In this document: one piece after another, positions 32,116 through 42,822 of the stretch
How positions within the stretch are numbered: the stretch's first letter is position 1
Layout: every line of letters starts with the position of its first letter
Source: Harmothoe impar
Taxonomy: Eukaryota; Annelida; Polychaeta; Phyllodocida; Polynoidae
Length of the DNA stretch: 64,000 nucleotides
Reading direction: 5' to 3'
NCBI GenBank assembly: GCA_947462335.1
Contig: OX381717.1
Location: forward strand, 47,349,523 to 47,413,522
Made by a program: the position numbers and the translations under genes
Notes under the pieces: generated by a model
Told to the model about the DNA's origin: nothing
Seen by the model: only the letters and a program-made list of their open reading frames with translations
The model's database searches: none

Positions 32116-32828
32116 TTAACCCTTAGAGGCCCAGTGGCGTGAAAATGGCGTAAAATGGCGTATTTTGTGCATATCTAAAGTCCTATATGCTTCTATCACA
32201 TAAATATTGAGTGTATAGTACTGTAAGATACACCAATGTCTTCCGAGTGACCTCAGCTATTCATACATAGGCTGGGATTTGTTATCCAATAGATATTGAC
32301 AATTTTAGAGCAAGTAAAATAGGAAAATGATAATGAATATCTCCAAATTCAAGTTTGCCCACAGGCTGAGGCTGAGTATTCTGTCGAGCGATAATATTAT
32401 TATTTGTCATCTTAGTTATCATTAAACATTTGTTAAAGCAATGTAAGAAATGTACACCAAACTATGTAGCTGATCTCAATAGGGTGTATACCATTTCCAT
32501 GTTGGGGATGTGATACAATAATTCTATTGTTGCTATAGCAATGGAATAGAATGTTACTCCATGGCTCAAAGTACAGCTAAACTTAGGCAATGTTTGATCA
32601 ATATAACAAATGGAACGTTTCTGGTTGCCATGGTTACTGAAAATCTTTTCTTTTTCATACAGGAGGTTTAGCATCAGGAAGGTTATTGAAATAGCTTTCA
32701 GAAAAATGTGATATGAACTGCATGTTAAGCAAAGAAATTCAACTGTTGCAGATTCAGTTATGGTATACTAATCATGTTGCAGATATCTTACTTTGGTTAA
32801 AATTTAGTTCTGGGCCTGTAAGGGTTAA
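32116..32828. mobile_element. 713-bp TTAA-flanked TIR element
   Basis: Left TTAACCCTTAGAGGCCCAG, right CTGGGCCTGTAAGGGTTAA, giving an about 15-bp TIR with TTAA at each end (32116-32119, 32825-32828), the target signature of piggyBac-type transposition. No ORF above 70 codons, hence non-autonomous. The TIR differs inside from family P, so it is a separate family. It lies 19 bp upstream of the SLC10-like ATG. Confidence 0.85.
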
Positions 32829-33839
32829 GGTGGTGTCTACATGAGCCCTGTTACTCCTTATAGTAGGCAGTGTGGATGTGAAACCTCCAGGGTGATAATT
32901 GCACTTAAACTAGGCCCAACAGCGCTATTTTGGTATTTAGTCTTATATCCTGTTTGGAAAATCAATACTTTAATTTCCTAACAAAATCCTCTGGGGGAGA
33001 ATCTCTACCTCCTAATTGGAAAATGAAAGCAATATCTATATCCTAATTGGAAAACGATTGCAATGTTTCCCAGGTTTTTCCTGATGTTCGTACTCCAATT
33101 TCTAACTATTTCCATCTGATATGATTCCATTTAATTGGTTATCCTCCTCTCGCATATCACTAATTTCATCAGAGAATCTCTCTTCTCGCCTCTATGTGCA
33201 CTAATTTCTCTACTTTCTTCTAAATTCACCTCATTCTTCTCTCATTCCCACTATATCATTTTCCTTTTATCCCCTGTCCTTTCCGGCTATCAGAATCTCC
33301 TCTTCTCCCTGCGTGGGTTCTCTCTCCTGCACCTCTGAGTTGGTGTTACTCATCTCATTTCCTTACTCGTTTTCCTCCTTCTCCTCCGTTCTCCTCCTTT
33401 CTTCTGCTCTCAATAAATTTATTTTTATTTTCCTCCTGCTGCTGAACTTTCTCCTTTTTCCTTACTCCTTCCTCCTCCTTCCTCCAGTGTAACTCTTCTC
33501 TTACTCTCGCTAAACCACTTCCATGGGGGTCTTCCTTAACTCCAACTGCTCTTCTCTTATCTCCCAGCAGTGCCCCTCCTGTTCTTAATCCCCCTGTCTT
33601 ATCTCCTCACACACCTGGGCTTACTTCTCCTCCTGGCGTTGGCGTCAATGCCCTCCAGGGTCCTCTAGAGGTAGTATACTCCACCCACCTGAGGCGCCTC
33701 CAGGGCAGAGAGGCGGCTATAGGCACCTCCAGTAGCCGCCGCGGCTGGGGTAGGACTGGGACTGGTGAGGGAGTCGCAGGAGGAGGCTACTCCTGTAGGC
33801 TGTAACCACCAGGACTATAGTCTGTCTCTGAACTCCAGG
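32829..33839. other. upstream region of the SLC10-like gene, no gene seen
   Basis: Pyrimidine-rich plus strand from 33100 to 33620 (TCTCCTCCTT words), then GC-rich 33630-33800 with GCCGCCGCGGC. The latter could be a CpG-rich promoter for a minus-strand transcript (inference). Confidence 0.3.
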
Positions 33840-34760
33840 CTATGGGCTAGATTAACATTAGATATACTCTGTCTCTGAGCTCCTGGCTTTTTGGCAAATA
33901 ATGAATAAAGTCTGTTTCTGAGCTTTTGCCTGGACAGATAGTGAATATCTGGGCTCTTGGCTGGACAGATATTAAATCAATATCTGAGCTCTTAGAGGAA
34001 AAATAGTGAATATCTGAGCTCTCCGATGGACGAATAATGGAAAGTATTCTCCTTCTGTGCTCTTGCTTCGACACTTAGTTGCTATGCTCTATCTTTGTGC
34101 TCTTCGTGTCGCAGCTGTGAGAGGGAGCCACGAGGCCCGGGTCTTAACCACCAGGGCTATAGTCTGTCTCTGAACTCCTGGCTGGAAGAATAGTTCTTGG
34201 GTGGACACAAAATGAATATCTAAGCTCTTGCCTGGACAAATAACGCATAGCTGAGCTCTTGGCTGGACAAATACTACACATCCTGCTTCTGTGCTCTGTG
34301 GTAGGACTGACACTGGATGAGACTACTCAGCCTATACTCACCAGGCTTATAGTCTATTTCTGAGCTCCTGGCAGTGAGAAAATAATGACACTCGTGAGCT
34401 CGTGACTGGACAGTTAATTAATATCGGAGTTCTTGGCTGGACACTTAATTTGACACTTGGTGTCGCAGCTGTGTGAGGAAGCCACGACGCACAGGAGGTG
34501 ACTAACCAGGCCACCAGGGCTATAGTCTGTCTCTGAGCTCCTGGAGGAGCACAGGCTGGAGGAATAGTGAATATTTGAGTTCTTGACTGGACACACAATT
34601 AATATCTGAGCCCCTGGCTGGACAAAATAATGAATATCTTGGCCCTTATTCGGACAAATGATGCATAACTGAGCCCTTGACTGGAAGAATAGTGAATTAT
34701 ATGAGATCTTATTCCGATGATGATACATCTATTTTGCCTCTGTGCTCTTGACTTTCTTTC
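33840..34760. repeat. degenerate tandem repeat array
   Basis: About 31-43-bp units built on GAGCTCTTGGCTGGACAAAT, then GAATATCT, with a longer module (TGTCGCAGCTGTG... ACCAGGGCTATAGTCTGTCT) recurring at about 34110 and 34460. Minus-strand ORFs here are repeat artefacts. Confidence 0.85.
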
Positions 34761-35562
34761 TGCTAGTGGCGCCACGGCTTAATGTTGGGCCTGGATATTA
34801 CATGAATTGGGTTCTATGTACTCTCATGATAAACATGGTCTGTCCAGGCTGTAAACACCAGTTCTATAGCCTGTACCTGAGCTCATGGCTCTTGAATGTT
34901 CTCTGGGGTTTTACTCGTGGGTGGATATTTCATGGCTATTTTTTGTGCGTTCTTTTCATTATTGGCGCTGGGACTGTTGCAGTTGTAAAGGGAGGTACTG
35001 GAATTGACAACTGAAGTTGCATGCTCTTTCCCTGGCTGTTGGCTGTTAGACCCAATTATCCTCTGTATCTCTGCCATACCTTTGCATACTCCATCCTTTT
35101 GTCTCTGATTCCTTGATATAGTGAATAGCTATAAAGTATTTTGTAACTACCAGTCTTTACTCTGTCTCTTTGCAAAGGCATCCTGGAGGAAAACATGGCA
35201 TGGCTGGTAAATTTATTAAAATAATTAAAGACTTCTTATTTAGCCATTATAGTTATATTCAATATGATATAGTCATATGTATTCACACTTCTGATATAGT
35301 GCTATGTCATTGGGTTTGCAACTAATAGCTACAGACTCCTTTTGGAGCAATAGACTCTGATTTTGGTATTGTCAGTGATTTATAGGCAGCCTGCTTCTAT
35401 GCAGAAGTATCATGCTCTAACTAATAAACAGGTGTCTATACTATATTCCTCTACCCTTGGCAGTATGGCCAATGGTATACGCCAATGGCGAATATAGGCT
35501 CCTCCTCTGATGAGCAGCTCATGCTATAATAGCCCCTTCTCTGAGCTACACAGACACAACAA

Positions 35563-35862
35563 TTGTTAATCATGTTGAGGTTATATGCTATGTTTCAAAG
35601 TGACACCATTGACATTGCCAAGTGCCCAGGGACAAGTGCTATCATCCCAATACCACTGAGCAGTATAGCAACCACCTGCCTCGGTGACTACATACAAGCC
35701 TGCCCGCTGAGGGTATACAGTCCTCCAGGGCACCTCCTCTGTGAGTGTGAGCCCCTCCTCCATGGTGTAGCAGTATGTAAAGTGGTATATAGTCCCTCAC
35801 TTGTAGTGGCCTTATCCCTCACTCCTCCAGTGGCTTCATTCTGGGCTTGTCAGTACTCCTAG
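35563..35862 (+). CDS. tentative ORF, 99 codons
   Basis: Open frame MLIMLRLYAMFQSDT through ACQYS with five Cys in the middle part and a GTGAGTGTG donor-like site at 35741 within it. The minus strand over 35581-35763 is also open (contains AGLYVVTEAGGCYTAQWYWD). Either could be an exon; neither is recognised. Confidence 0.2.
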   Translation: MLIMLRLYAMFQSDTIDIAKCPGTSAIIPIPLSSIATTCLGDYIQACPLRVYSPPGHLLCECEPLLHGVAVCKVVYSPSLVVALSLTPPVASFWACQYS

Positions 35863-36530
35863 CCCTTTAGAACCCTGATGCTAAGGCTCCTACAGGTTCT
35901 CCAGTAGTGCCTCCCCCTCCTCCCATCACTTAGAACCCATGCTGATCCCTCCCCACCATTCTGAGGTGGAAGTCGATGGAGGGATTAATCTCTGAGTGGT
36001 TTAGGTATGGAGCAGAGGTGTCACTCTCCAAACGTATCCTTGGTCTATAGGCTCAAAGCCAGTTTGTTTTTTTATGATTTTTAATGTGATTTTTATTCAG
36101 GAGGTGACAGGCTAAGCTCCTTTAAGAAATATGGCGGTGCCTATATACTCCTGGCTCCTAAGGGCCGTATAATGAGAAAGCAGTTTACAGGCTATTGGCA
36201 TCTACCAGACAGTCACAAAGCTCTCTTCATTCTGTTGGTTTTGAACTCCTCCAGGATTGGGATAAGCCTATCATTCACCCCAGACCATTCCCATAATTAG
36301 TTGAGTTCCAAATTTCATAGCCTGAGATTGTTTTGAATTTACAGTCAATCTATTTAAATTGCACCAGTGGAAAAATTGATCAGGGCCATTATCATACCAT
36401 AGCCACCTGTGGCTTGATATGGCGGCGAAGCTACAGAGAGAATATTTTTGTCGCGGTGCCGCCGCTCGTTACAGAATGGGCCTTTTCACACTACTATGTA
36501 CTACTACTGACTCCCTCCTCCCTCCTGCAG

Positions 36531-36658
36531 CTCTCCTCCCTCCATAGTGGCTCCTACTCCTCCAGGCCAGCCACCACATTCTACAACAAGAGATGGCTTC
36601 ACCTGAGCCGATTACCTCTCTGTACAGACACGGCCATCTTCAGTCACCTTCAGCTAAT
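36531..36658 (+). CDS. tentative internal exon
   Basis: Very strong acceptor (CTCCCTCCTCCCTCCTGCAG ends at 36530) and GTATGT donor at 36659. Frame open: LSSLHSGSYSSRPATTFY, NKRWLHLSRLPLCTDTAIF. Leaves two bases; an acceptor at 36732 (CGCCTCTGCTACAG) accepts that phase and gives a 21-codon end (CGPLREEFLCCLRLRMSPSA) before TAA. Could also be a relic of a retroelement C-terminus. Confidence 0.28.
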
Positions 36659-36892
36659 GTATGTTAATCTATGCATTTGGCTTTGAGTCCAGACTAACAA
36701 TGTGTTGGGAGAGTGACGCCTCTGCTACAGCTGTGGACCCCTCAGAGAGGAGTTCCTCTGTTGTCTCCGTCTCAGAATGTCCCCATCAGCCACCTAACCT
36801 AGAGGTTCACCTTTCATCGCATTAGGGATGCTACTGGTGTTGTAGGTCTAGGAGGCCAGTCAGCAACCCAGAGGATACTGCTTAATTAATGC

Positions 36893-37015
36893 TACACCCT
36901 CAGAAAAATGAGCGTCACTGTCGCCAAAAAAACTCTCATCTGAAAGTCAGGCACTGCCTGGCTTTCAGGTAAGAGTACTTTCAGCGACAGTGACGCTCAC
37001 TTTTCTGAGGGTGTA
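36893..37015. mobile_element. palindromic MITE family M, 123 bp, intact TIRs
   Basis: TACACCCTCAGAAAAATGAG at the left and CTCACTTTTCTGAGGGTGTA at the right, TA included; inner inverted arms around GTCAGGCACTGCCTGGC. Confidence 0.92.
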
Positions 37016-37089
37016 TAAAAGCAGATTATTGAACTATGCTCCCTTGTTGGCAAGGTGCAGCAGCATGGACAAATAAATGTATCAGTATT

Positions 37090-37215
37090 GAATTCATTGT
37101 TGATACCGATCCTATTGGGTTGGTGAGACACTCTCAAAGGGTTGACATGATGAAGCGCTGCAGTATCGTAAGTCGTTTTTGCCTGGGTCGCATTACTGCA
37201 TCATGATGGCAAATG
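37090..37215. repeat. TTAA-MITE (family P) fragment
   Basis: Internal spacer and one hairpin arm (GGGTTGACATGATGAAGCGC, GCATTACTGCATCATGATGG). Confidence 0.65.
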
Positions 37216-37296
37216 CAAATAACTAATGTAACTGACAGTACAGTAAAATGTAAGAAAGGCACTGTTTAATTGATAGGACCCTTCTCTATATTCAAG

Positions 37297-37538
37297 AGGT
37301 GACCCTGAGCTGGACTATGAGCCACTCAGCCTTTTCCTCCATCAGAACCCTGCTAGAAGACTGGGAACTGGAGAGTGGGGTAGGGGGGGGGAGTGTCCTC
37401 CAGGGTACTTACCAGATGGCGAGGCGGCAGTGGCAGGCCCTGGAGGAGGGAGGGGGAGGGCTATATCTGTCACACAGAATGTGGGATGACTTGTTAACAG
37501 CTGTCAACCCTGGAGGAGGGGAGAGGGGTGGTGGCTGA
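37297..37538 (+). CDS. candidate terminal coding exon, helical protein
   Basis: Acceptor CCCTTCTCTATATTCAAG, then about 79 codons to TGA. Amphipathic helix-like stretches: SAFSSIRTLLEDWELES, QGTYQMARRQWQALEE, LYLSHRMWDDLLTAV, separated by Gly-rich linkers encoded by GGA/GGG runs. Reads strongly as protein. A GTAAGC donor at 37559 lies past the stop and would need another frame. Unknown family. CTCCAGG-rich composition matches the SLC10-like region. Confidence 0.38.
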
Positions 37539-37588
37539 CAGAGAATGGGTTGGGAGAGGTAAGCCAACACTTGTGTTAATAATCATGA

Positions 37589-37775
37589 TTAACCCTTTAA
37601 GGCTTCATGTATATTTGTCCATATGGTGACCTGTTTTGGTGCAACGTGCTAACCCATTTGGAGTGTATCACTGTGGTAGGGTTGGCATGATGCATGAATG
37701 CAGCCCTGGTGAGTTGCACATCAGGGCTGCATTCATGCATCATGACAACAAAGGGACATACTGCATTAAAGAGGC
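37589..37775. repeat. TTAA-MITE (family P), left TTAA and perfect second hairpin
   Basis: TTAACCCTTTAAGGCTTCAT; hairpin GGCATGATGCATGAATGCAG with CAGGGCTGCATTCATGCATC is essentially perfect. Confidence 0.9.
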
Positions 37776-38431
37776 CCCGACACCGTCCACACTACTCACA
37801 AGTACCTATTAGCCAATATATCCGTGAAAACCCTAGTGCACTCTATATTGCAGACATCTATACCCAGTAGTAGCTATGATAAATATAATCCGGCCACCTG
37901 TGAGGTCAAGCCCCACAGGTGCAATATGGGCTGGTTGGGGAAGAAGGCGGATGTGACGTGAACGGCGGTAGGGGTGCTAAGGATTGTGGGATATGGGCCT
38001 AGAGGATAGACCTGGATAAATCCTGTTTAATCAATTCCTTCAGAAATTAATTTCTCTGCTTTAAAACAGCACACAGACTTGAGACTAAAGTGAACCATTG
38101 TTAAAAAGGTAATTATCCGATCTATCCACCCATGTCATGGAGAACGATGTGTAAAATAGGTAAGCCTGTTATTTTGGGAGTTGATTATGCAACTACATAC
38201 CGTTGTATAGCATTCAGTTGGACATAGGTCTACTGGTAACACAGACCTTTTGATATCTCCTGTAGTCTCCATTGATGAAGGGAAATACAAAGTACACACA
38301 TGTGATAGTTCATTGTCAATTGTCCTCCTTTACTCCGAGTAACAGTGTAACATTCTTGCCCAGCATTCTTTATCCAATAATCCATGTCAATAACAATTTC
38401 CTTTGGGGAGGTTTCTGACAATGTGCGACTC

Positions 38432-38511
38432 TCACTCCAAGTCCAACTTCCAACTATACCATGCCAGCACCCCCCTCCCCCTCTCAGGTGTTGCAGCTCC
38501 GGCCCCCACAC
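38432..38511 (-). CDS. exon 3 (terminal) of a three-exon candidate gene
   Basis: Classic minus-strand acceptor (CACACTCTTCTCACCTACAG). With two bases completing the codon left by the 39140 donor, it reads GVGAGAATPERGRGVLAWYS, then WKLDLE and a stop at 38432. If read in phase 0 instead, a longer frame runs to 38230 (contains IVIDMDYWIKNAGQECYTV), so an extra exon in between could change the C-terminus. Downstream partner of 39140-39285 and 41643-41794. Confidence 0.35.
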
Positions 38512-39139
38512 CTGTAGGTGAGAAGAGTGTGAGATGCTCATGCCACATAGCACTCATCATGCCTTCACACCTCCGGCATGGATGTGGCACTGCCCACTGC
38601 ATCAAAGCAATATCACACACTAATCCCGCCCTTTGAGGTTGAGAACTGGGCCACATCTCTGGGATAGGGGTGGGGGCGGGGGAGGGGTCTATTATATTTT
38701 GAAATACTATATTGTCTTCAGAGGAGGCCCCTATTCAAGGCCAGTGACTATGCAGGATGTAAGGGCTTATAACTAAATTAGGGACGGCATTACTAAGGAC
38801 TTTGATATGTTACTACTCTGGCTTATTTATTTATTGAATTATTTGATTGGTATAACAAAGTGCGAATAAAAATGCAGAATATGAGACTCACAGACTCTTC
38901 CCATTTAAAAGTACATTGCACTAATGCTATACAGAGAGATCTCTATAATCCGCAATGCCTCCTTGCTGGCCGAAATCGGTGGATGGTTAATGCAGTAGGT
39001 ATTAAAGACTGGCGGATTATTGGATATCTCTGTATCACTGGGATACATTGTAGTATATCGTGTTGTACCACTGATACTCCAATTACTTATGAAGGTTAGT
39101 TGTACCCTAGCTTACCCTCACCTCCACCACCACCCTTAC

Positions 39140-39285
39140 CGTCGATGACGTCATAACATGGCGAGATGTTGGTATAGGCATGCTGCGGCTCTGTGGCCCA
39201 CCTGCAGTGTTCAGTCTGGCCCTGTATGACGTGTGTTGGTTTGGTGCACTCCATACATGGACAAACAGTGATGTTCAACACCGGT
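39140..39285 (-). CDS. exon 2 of a three-exon candidate gene: Cys-rich, glycosylation sequons
   Basis: 146 bp between an acceptor (TTGTCAAATTTTGTATAG) and donor GACG followed by GTAAGGG at 39139. Two further GT sites just downstream keep the same phase. Open frame of 48 codons: PVLNITVCPCMECTKPTHV, QGQTEHCRWATEPQH, AYTNISPCYDVID. Five cysteines and two N-x-T/S sequons suggest an extracellular or lumenal segment (inference). Enters needing one base (fits 41643, which leaves GT) and leaves one base (fits 38511). No membrane helix. Family not recognised. Confidence 0.5.
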
Positions 39286-39359
39286 CTATACAAAATTTGA
39301 CAAATATGTATAGCTAAAATATCATGTCGGGGCCTCTTTAAGGCACCAACCTTTGATGA

Positions 39360-39508
39360 TGGCATGGTGAATCATGCCGACCCTATGGTGGTGCATCAAT
39401 TCCATAGGGACAGCCTGATGTATGAGGTATTCTCTAAGGCTGCATTAATGCATCATACCAACAAAGGGTCATCATGCATTAAAGCACTATGCTGCCATTA
39501 AAGGGTTG
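39360..39508. repeat. TTAA-MITE (family P) right half
   Basis: CATCATACCAACAAAGGGTC and GCACTATGCTGCCATTAAAG arm; the left half is missing. Confidence 0.75.
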
Positions 39509-39766
39509 TTCAATTGATGTCAAAATATTGATCTTAAAGTGGACACCAGTGTGAATTTGCTTTGACCTTTGAGAGCATTGCCTAGACATATCTCATTGAT
39601 CAGTGTTACTGAATTGCAGCCTAGATGCTCCACAGACATTATTTACCTTACAGTTGTAACATAAGGTAATATTTTTGTATGAGGGAAGGGGGGATGAGAG
39701 GAGATGGGGAGGAAGGCAGACAAAGAGGGATCAATATAAGGACATTCTAATTATTTGATGTACTGT

Positions 39767-39833
39767 GCCTTTGTTGTTGTCATGAATGCAGACCTGGTTA
39801 GCAGTACCAGTTGGATTCATGCATCATGCGGAC
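39767..39833. repeat. TTAA-MITE (family P) short fragment
   Basis: CCTTTGTTGTTGTCATGAAT, then TTCATGCATCATGCGGAC. Confidence 0.65.
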
Positions 39834-39900
39834 AATATAAAATCCATGCATGGTTACTCACAAAGATATGAGACAAGTCGAAATGGCGATGAGTTGGCAG

Positions 39901-39916
39901 GGGGGGGGGGGGGGGT
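39901..39916 (+). repeat. G homopolymer (about 16)
   Basis: Long G run at the left edge of duplication unit A. Unit B has a shorter GGGGAGGGGGG at the corresponding site (45346). Confidence 0.9.
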
Positions 39917-40023
39917 GTCACACGACAGTGCATGAAGGGTGACCAAATGACAGCTGTTAAACTTACAGGTTGTTACTAGGCAGATTCCTTTGGCTCAATA
40001 CTTCTTTATATTTTCTGCTCCAG

Positions 40024-40140
40024 ACATCTTTCCCAAACAGTCTGTCAGATGCCAACTACACTAAAAATGCTATCGCGAGTGGATGTGGGAATATAAAAAT
40101 GATTGTCTTTCAGTTTGAGATGAATCTGATGCTCCATTGA
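40024..40140 (+). CDS. tentative exon conserved in frame between duplication units
   Basis: Strong acceptor (CTTTATATTTTCTGCTCCAG ends at 40023), then 38 codons to TGA containing TSFPNSLSDANYTKN and CGNIK. The unit B counterpart (45443-45541) keeps the same frame for about 25 codons (LPSSHSDANYTKN, GGNIK), but its acceptor AG is GG and it then shifts. Shared frame hints at a coding origin; short length and many replacements keep it weak. Confidence 0.25.
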   Translation, partial: TSFPNSLSDANYTKNAIASGCGNIKMIVFQFEMNLMLH

Positions 40141-40192
40141 GACACAATAAGAGCTGCTGTCTCTGTGCTTGACAGGAGAATTCTGAAGTTTA

Positions 40193-40395
40193 AATAACCA
40201 TTCATTGGCAGCATGATTTTTTACAGGCTTCATATTCATTTGTCCAACGCAACTCCAGATGGCAACTTGCCAGTGCTGTATTTGATGTATCATACTGCTA
40301 ACCCTTCCACAACCCTGGATAAGCCTTGCACAATCTTTGAATACAGCACTGACCAGGATCGCATTCATGCTCATGCTGACAAAAGACATGTTGCT
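40193..40395. repeat. TTAA-MITE (family P), shared with 45607
   Basis: Diverged copy in unit A at the site orthologous to the copy at 45607 in unit B. Confidence 0.7.
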
Positions 40396-40517
40396 ATGTT
40401 GTCTTAAAATTAAATTATTAGATTTAGCATTTTAGCAGAAAGGTTCTTTCTGGTATTAGTAGAAAACATTAATAAATGACTGTCACTTGGTTGAGTGGCA
40501 TCAAGGAGATGTATATC

Positions 40518-40762
40518 AACCCATTAAGGGCAGCATAGTGCTTTGATGCTGTCTGCCCTTTGTCCCCATTATGCATGAATTCATGTACTTCCGGTGAGTA
40601 ACTAACCAGTGCTACATTTAAGTATCATTTATACCCTACAGGGTTGGTACACCCCTGAAGGGTCAGGATGATGCATGAATGCAGTCCTGTAAATTAGCCT
40701 CATGAGATGCATCATGACATCAGAGGGAATAGCGCATTAGATCATGATGCGACCCTCAAAGG
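40518..40762. repeat. TTAA-MITE (family P), shared with 45918
   Basis: CATTAAGGGCAGCATAGTGC at the left, GATGCATGAATGCAGTCCTG inside. Orthologous to 45918-46317. Confidence 0.8.
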
Positions 40763-41642
40763 TATTTGCCACCACATGTTTGACAGAAGCCACTCTGTGG
40801 GCTACTGGGGAAGCCATTTGGGAACACCAAGTGAATGCAGGAGAGGGAATAAGTACACCAGACATTGGAGAGGCCTGTATTGCGAAATCCATCTAATTAA
40901 TGTCATGTTTTGTGATGTGTTTTCTGTTGCATGTACATTTGGAGCAGCCACCTTCTATTGTAGTCAAATCCATTAGGAGTTACCTTGCAAAGTATAAAAA
41001 GAGTAACTGTTCCAGCCTTCCTAGCCAAGACTTTAGGGTCGGTAAAATGGAATGTACTCCATTTTGCCATTGGGTGCCATCACCACATAAAGTTTCGCAT
41101 TTAAGCATAGCAAAACTAAGTTCACTTAAAATCCTATTTTCCATAGCTATAAGTCCATACATACGTGTAAGGGAAAATTCGCATAGCATTTACTGGACTT
41201 ACAATCATAGAAAAGTTTATGTAAATGTGAACATGCATGCAGTGTCACCTGAATATCAATTGGGCTTTCCACAGCCCTCTCTGCCCTTGACTTATACTGT
41301 AGGGGGTCATCTACTTCTAAACCTCCAAATTAGCTCGTTCACTGAGTCTTGCTATGTGACCTTGGACCTATGCTAACTTTGATCCTTGACCTAGAGGTCA
41401 TGACACCTGTACAATGGGAGGTGTTGGGTTGGAGAGATCTCCAAAGTAACACATGTGAAATCGGGGTGAGCGTTACCATTCTCCTTAGCAACGCATGCCT
41501 TAACTCTGCCCCAACTCAGCCAAGTAGTATACGCCCGCGCTGACCATGTGCTGGGTATCTTGTGTTGGTGCAAGCTGACACTTATTTTCCTGACTACTTT
41601 CCTGCTTTCCCTAACATTGTCACTCATTACCCGTTTACTTAC

Positions 41643-41794
41643 ACAGAGAAATAGTGCCTGGAACTACCTTCAATTTCTTCCACAACGTGGGAGACATGTC
41701 TGTAATATACAATGTCATAATTAGTTTCTGCATCTGTATCTATATAATTATCTGAATAGTTTCCATCAGAATATGTATCAGGAAAATAGTCCAT
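41643..41794 (-). CDS. exon 1 (or 5'-most seen) of a three-exon candidate gene: acidic Tyr-rich N-terminus
   Basis: Ends at a perfect donor (TCTGT followed by GTAAGTAAA). From ATG at 41794, 50 codons plus two bases: MDYFPDTYSDGNYSDNYI, DTDAETNYDIVYYRHV, SHVVEEIEGSSRHYF. Tyr flanked by Asp/Glu and an N-Y-S sequon resemble tyrosine-sulfated N-termini, e.g. of receptors (inference only; no signal peptide is visible). The frame is open upstream of the ATG, so this might be an internal exon. Two bases left fit exon 39285. Unit B has no matching exon. Confidence 0.45.
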
Positions 41795-42185
41795 TGTGGT
41801 GTGAAGTGGGAGCTTGTTGCAGAGATCGGGTGAGTGCCTGGAGCGAAATATGTGTCGACTGGTGTTACCTTCAAGATGTTGCCAGTAGTGAGTGCATGTA
41901 AAGTGCAGTGAATAGGGTACATACCTCATGAGCTAGTAGACCATCTAGGGTGGTGTTAAAAATGGTAACTCTAAACTTAAGTTTTATTTTTGACATCTAG
42001 ACAATCTAAAATTCTTGTAACTGCTGTGTTAGAACTGAGAGCCAATTCAAGAATAAATTTAGAAGGGAAGATAGAGGAATTGATAAGTTACTGGACAGAG
42101 CTGTATTCATGCATCTCACAGACCCAAAACAAAACTTAAAACCACTGGTAGACCAAAAGCATTTTATTGCATCACTACCCACATT

Positions 42186-42822
42186 CCTCATAATCCCCCG
42201 TTAAAACAAATTCTCACAGAGAACTGGGACCAAATGAAAAAGACCAAAACCACACGAGAGTTTCACGAGCACAAACTAGTCTTTGGCAATAGACGGAATA
42301 AAAAAACTGGGTGACGAACTTGTGAGAGCCTCTACCAGCCAAAATATCCCCGCAACCAACGTCCCACACATTAGAAAGTACCCGTGCAACACTCCGCTGA
42401 ACTGCAGATACTGCCCAAAAATAAACAAAAGTGGTTTTATACAATCCACCACGACCGGCAGAAAGTTCGAGACTTTGACTTCTGTCAACTGTCAAAGTGC
42501 CAACATCATTTATGCCATAACTTGCAAATCCTGTGGCATCCAGGATGTTGGACAAACCTTGGAACGCCTTATGGACAGATTCCAGGGACACAGTGGGGAC
42601 ATAGAGAACAACCGAGATAAACCGGTTGGTAGACACTTCAACCAATGTCCCCCTCCTCCACAACCTCCATCAAGATGGAAAGGCTTTGAAATCACAGTGC
42701 TAAGCTTCATAAAGAGCCCCCCGAGAACCCCAGCAGGTATCGCGGAATTAAATGTGGAGGAAAGAAGGTGGATGCACCAACTTTGCAGCATCACACCAAA
42801 TGAGTTAAATCTACTAGACTAA
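42186..42822 (+). pseudogene. Penelope-like element 3' fragment with GIY-YIG domain
   Basis: Frame from 42283 gives a 179-residue C-terminus: DELVRAS block, zinc-like CNTPLNCRYCPKI, then the GIY-YIG core (NIIYAITCKSCG, QDVGQT, DRFQGHSGDI, KPVGRHFN) and the typical end EERRWMHQL followed by PNELN. About 30 codons of the preceding RT-end region (NPPLKQILTENWDQM) are readable from 42186 in another frame, so there is a one-base frameshift in the A-run near 42300. The second Tyr of GIY-YIG is Asp (QDVG instead of QYVG), so the nuclease is probably dead. RT domain absent: 5'-truncated. Present only in duplication unit A. Confidence 0.85.

Noticed and set aside
42214..42663. 149-codon minus-strand ORF
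   Set aside because: Antisense shadow of the Penelope-like GIY-YIG frame, which has recognisable motifs on the plus strand.
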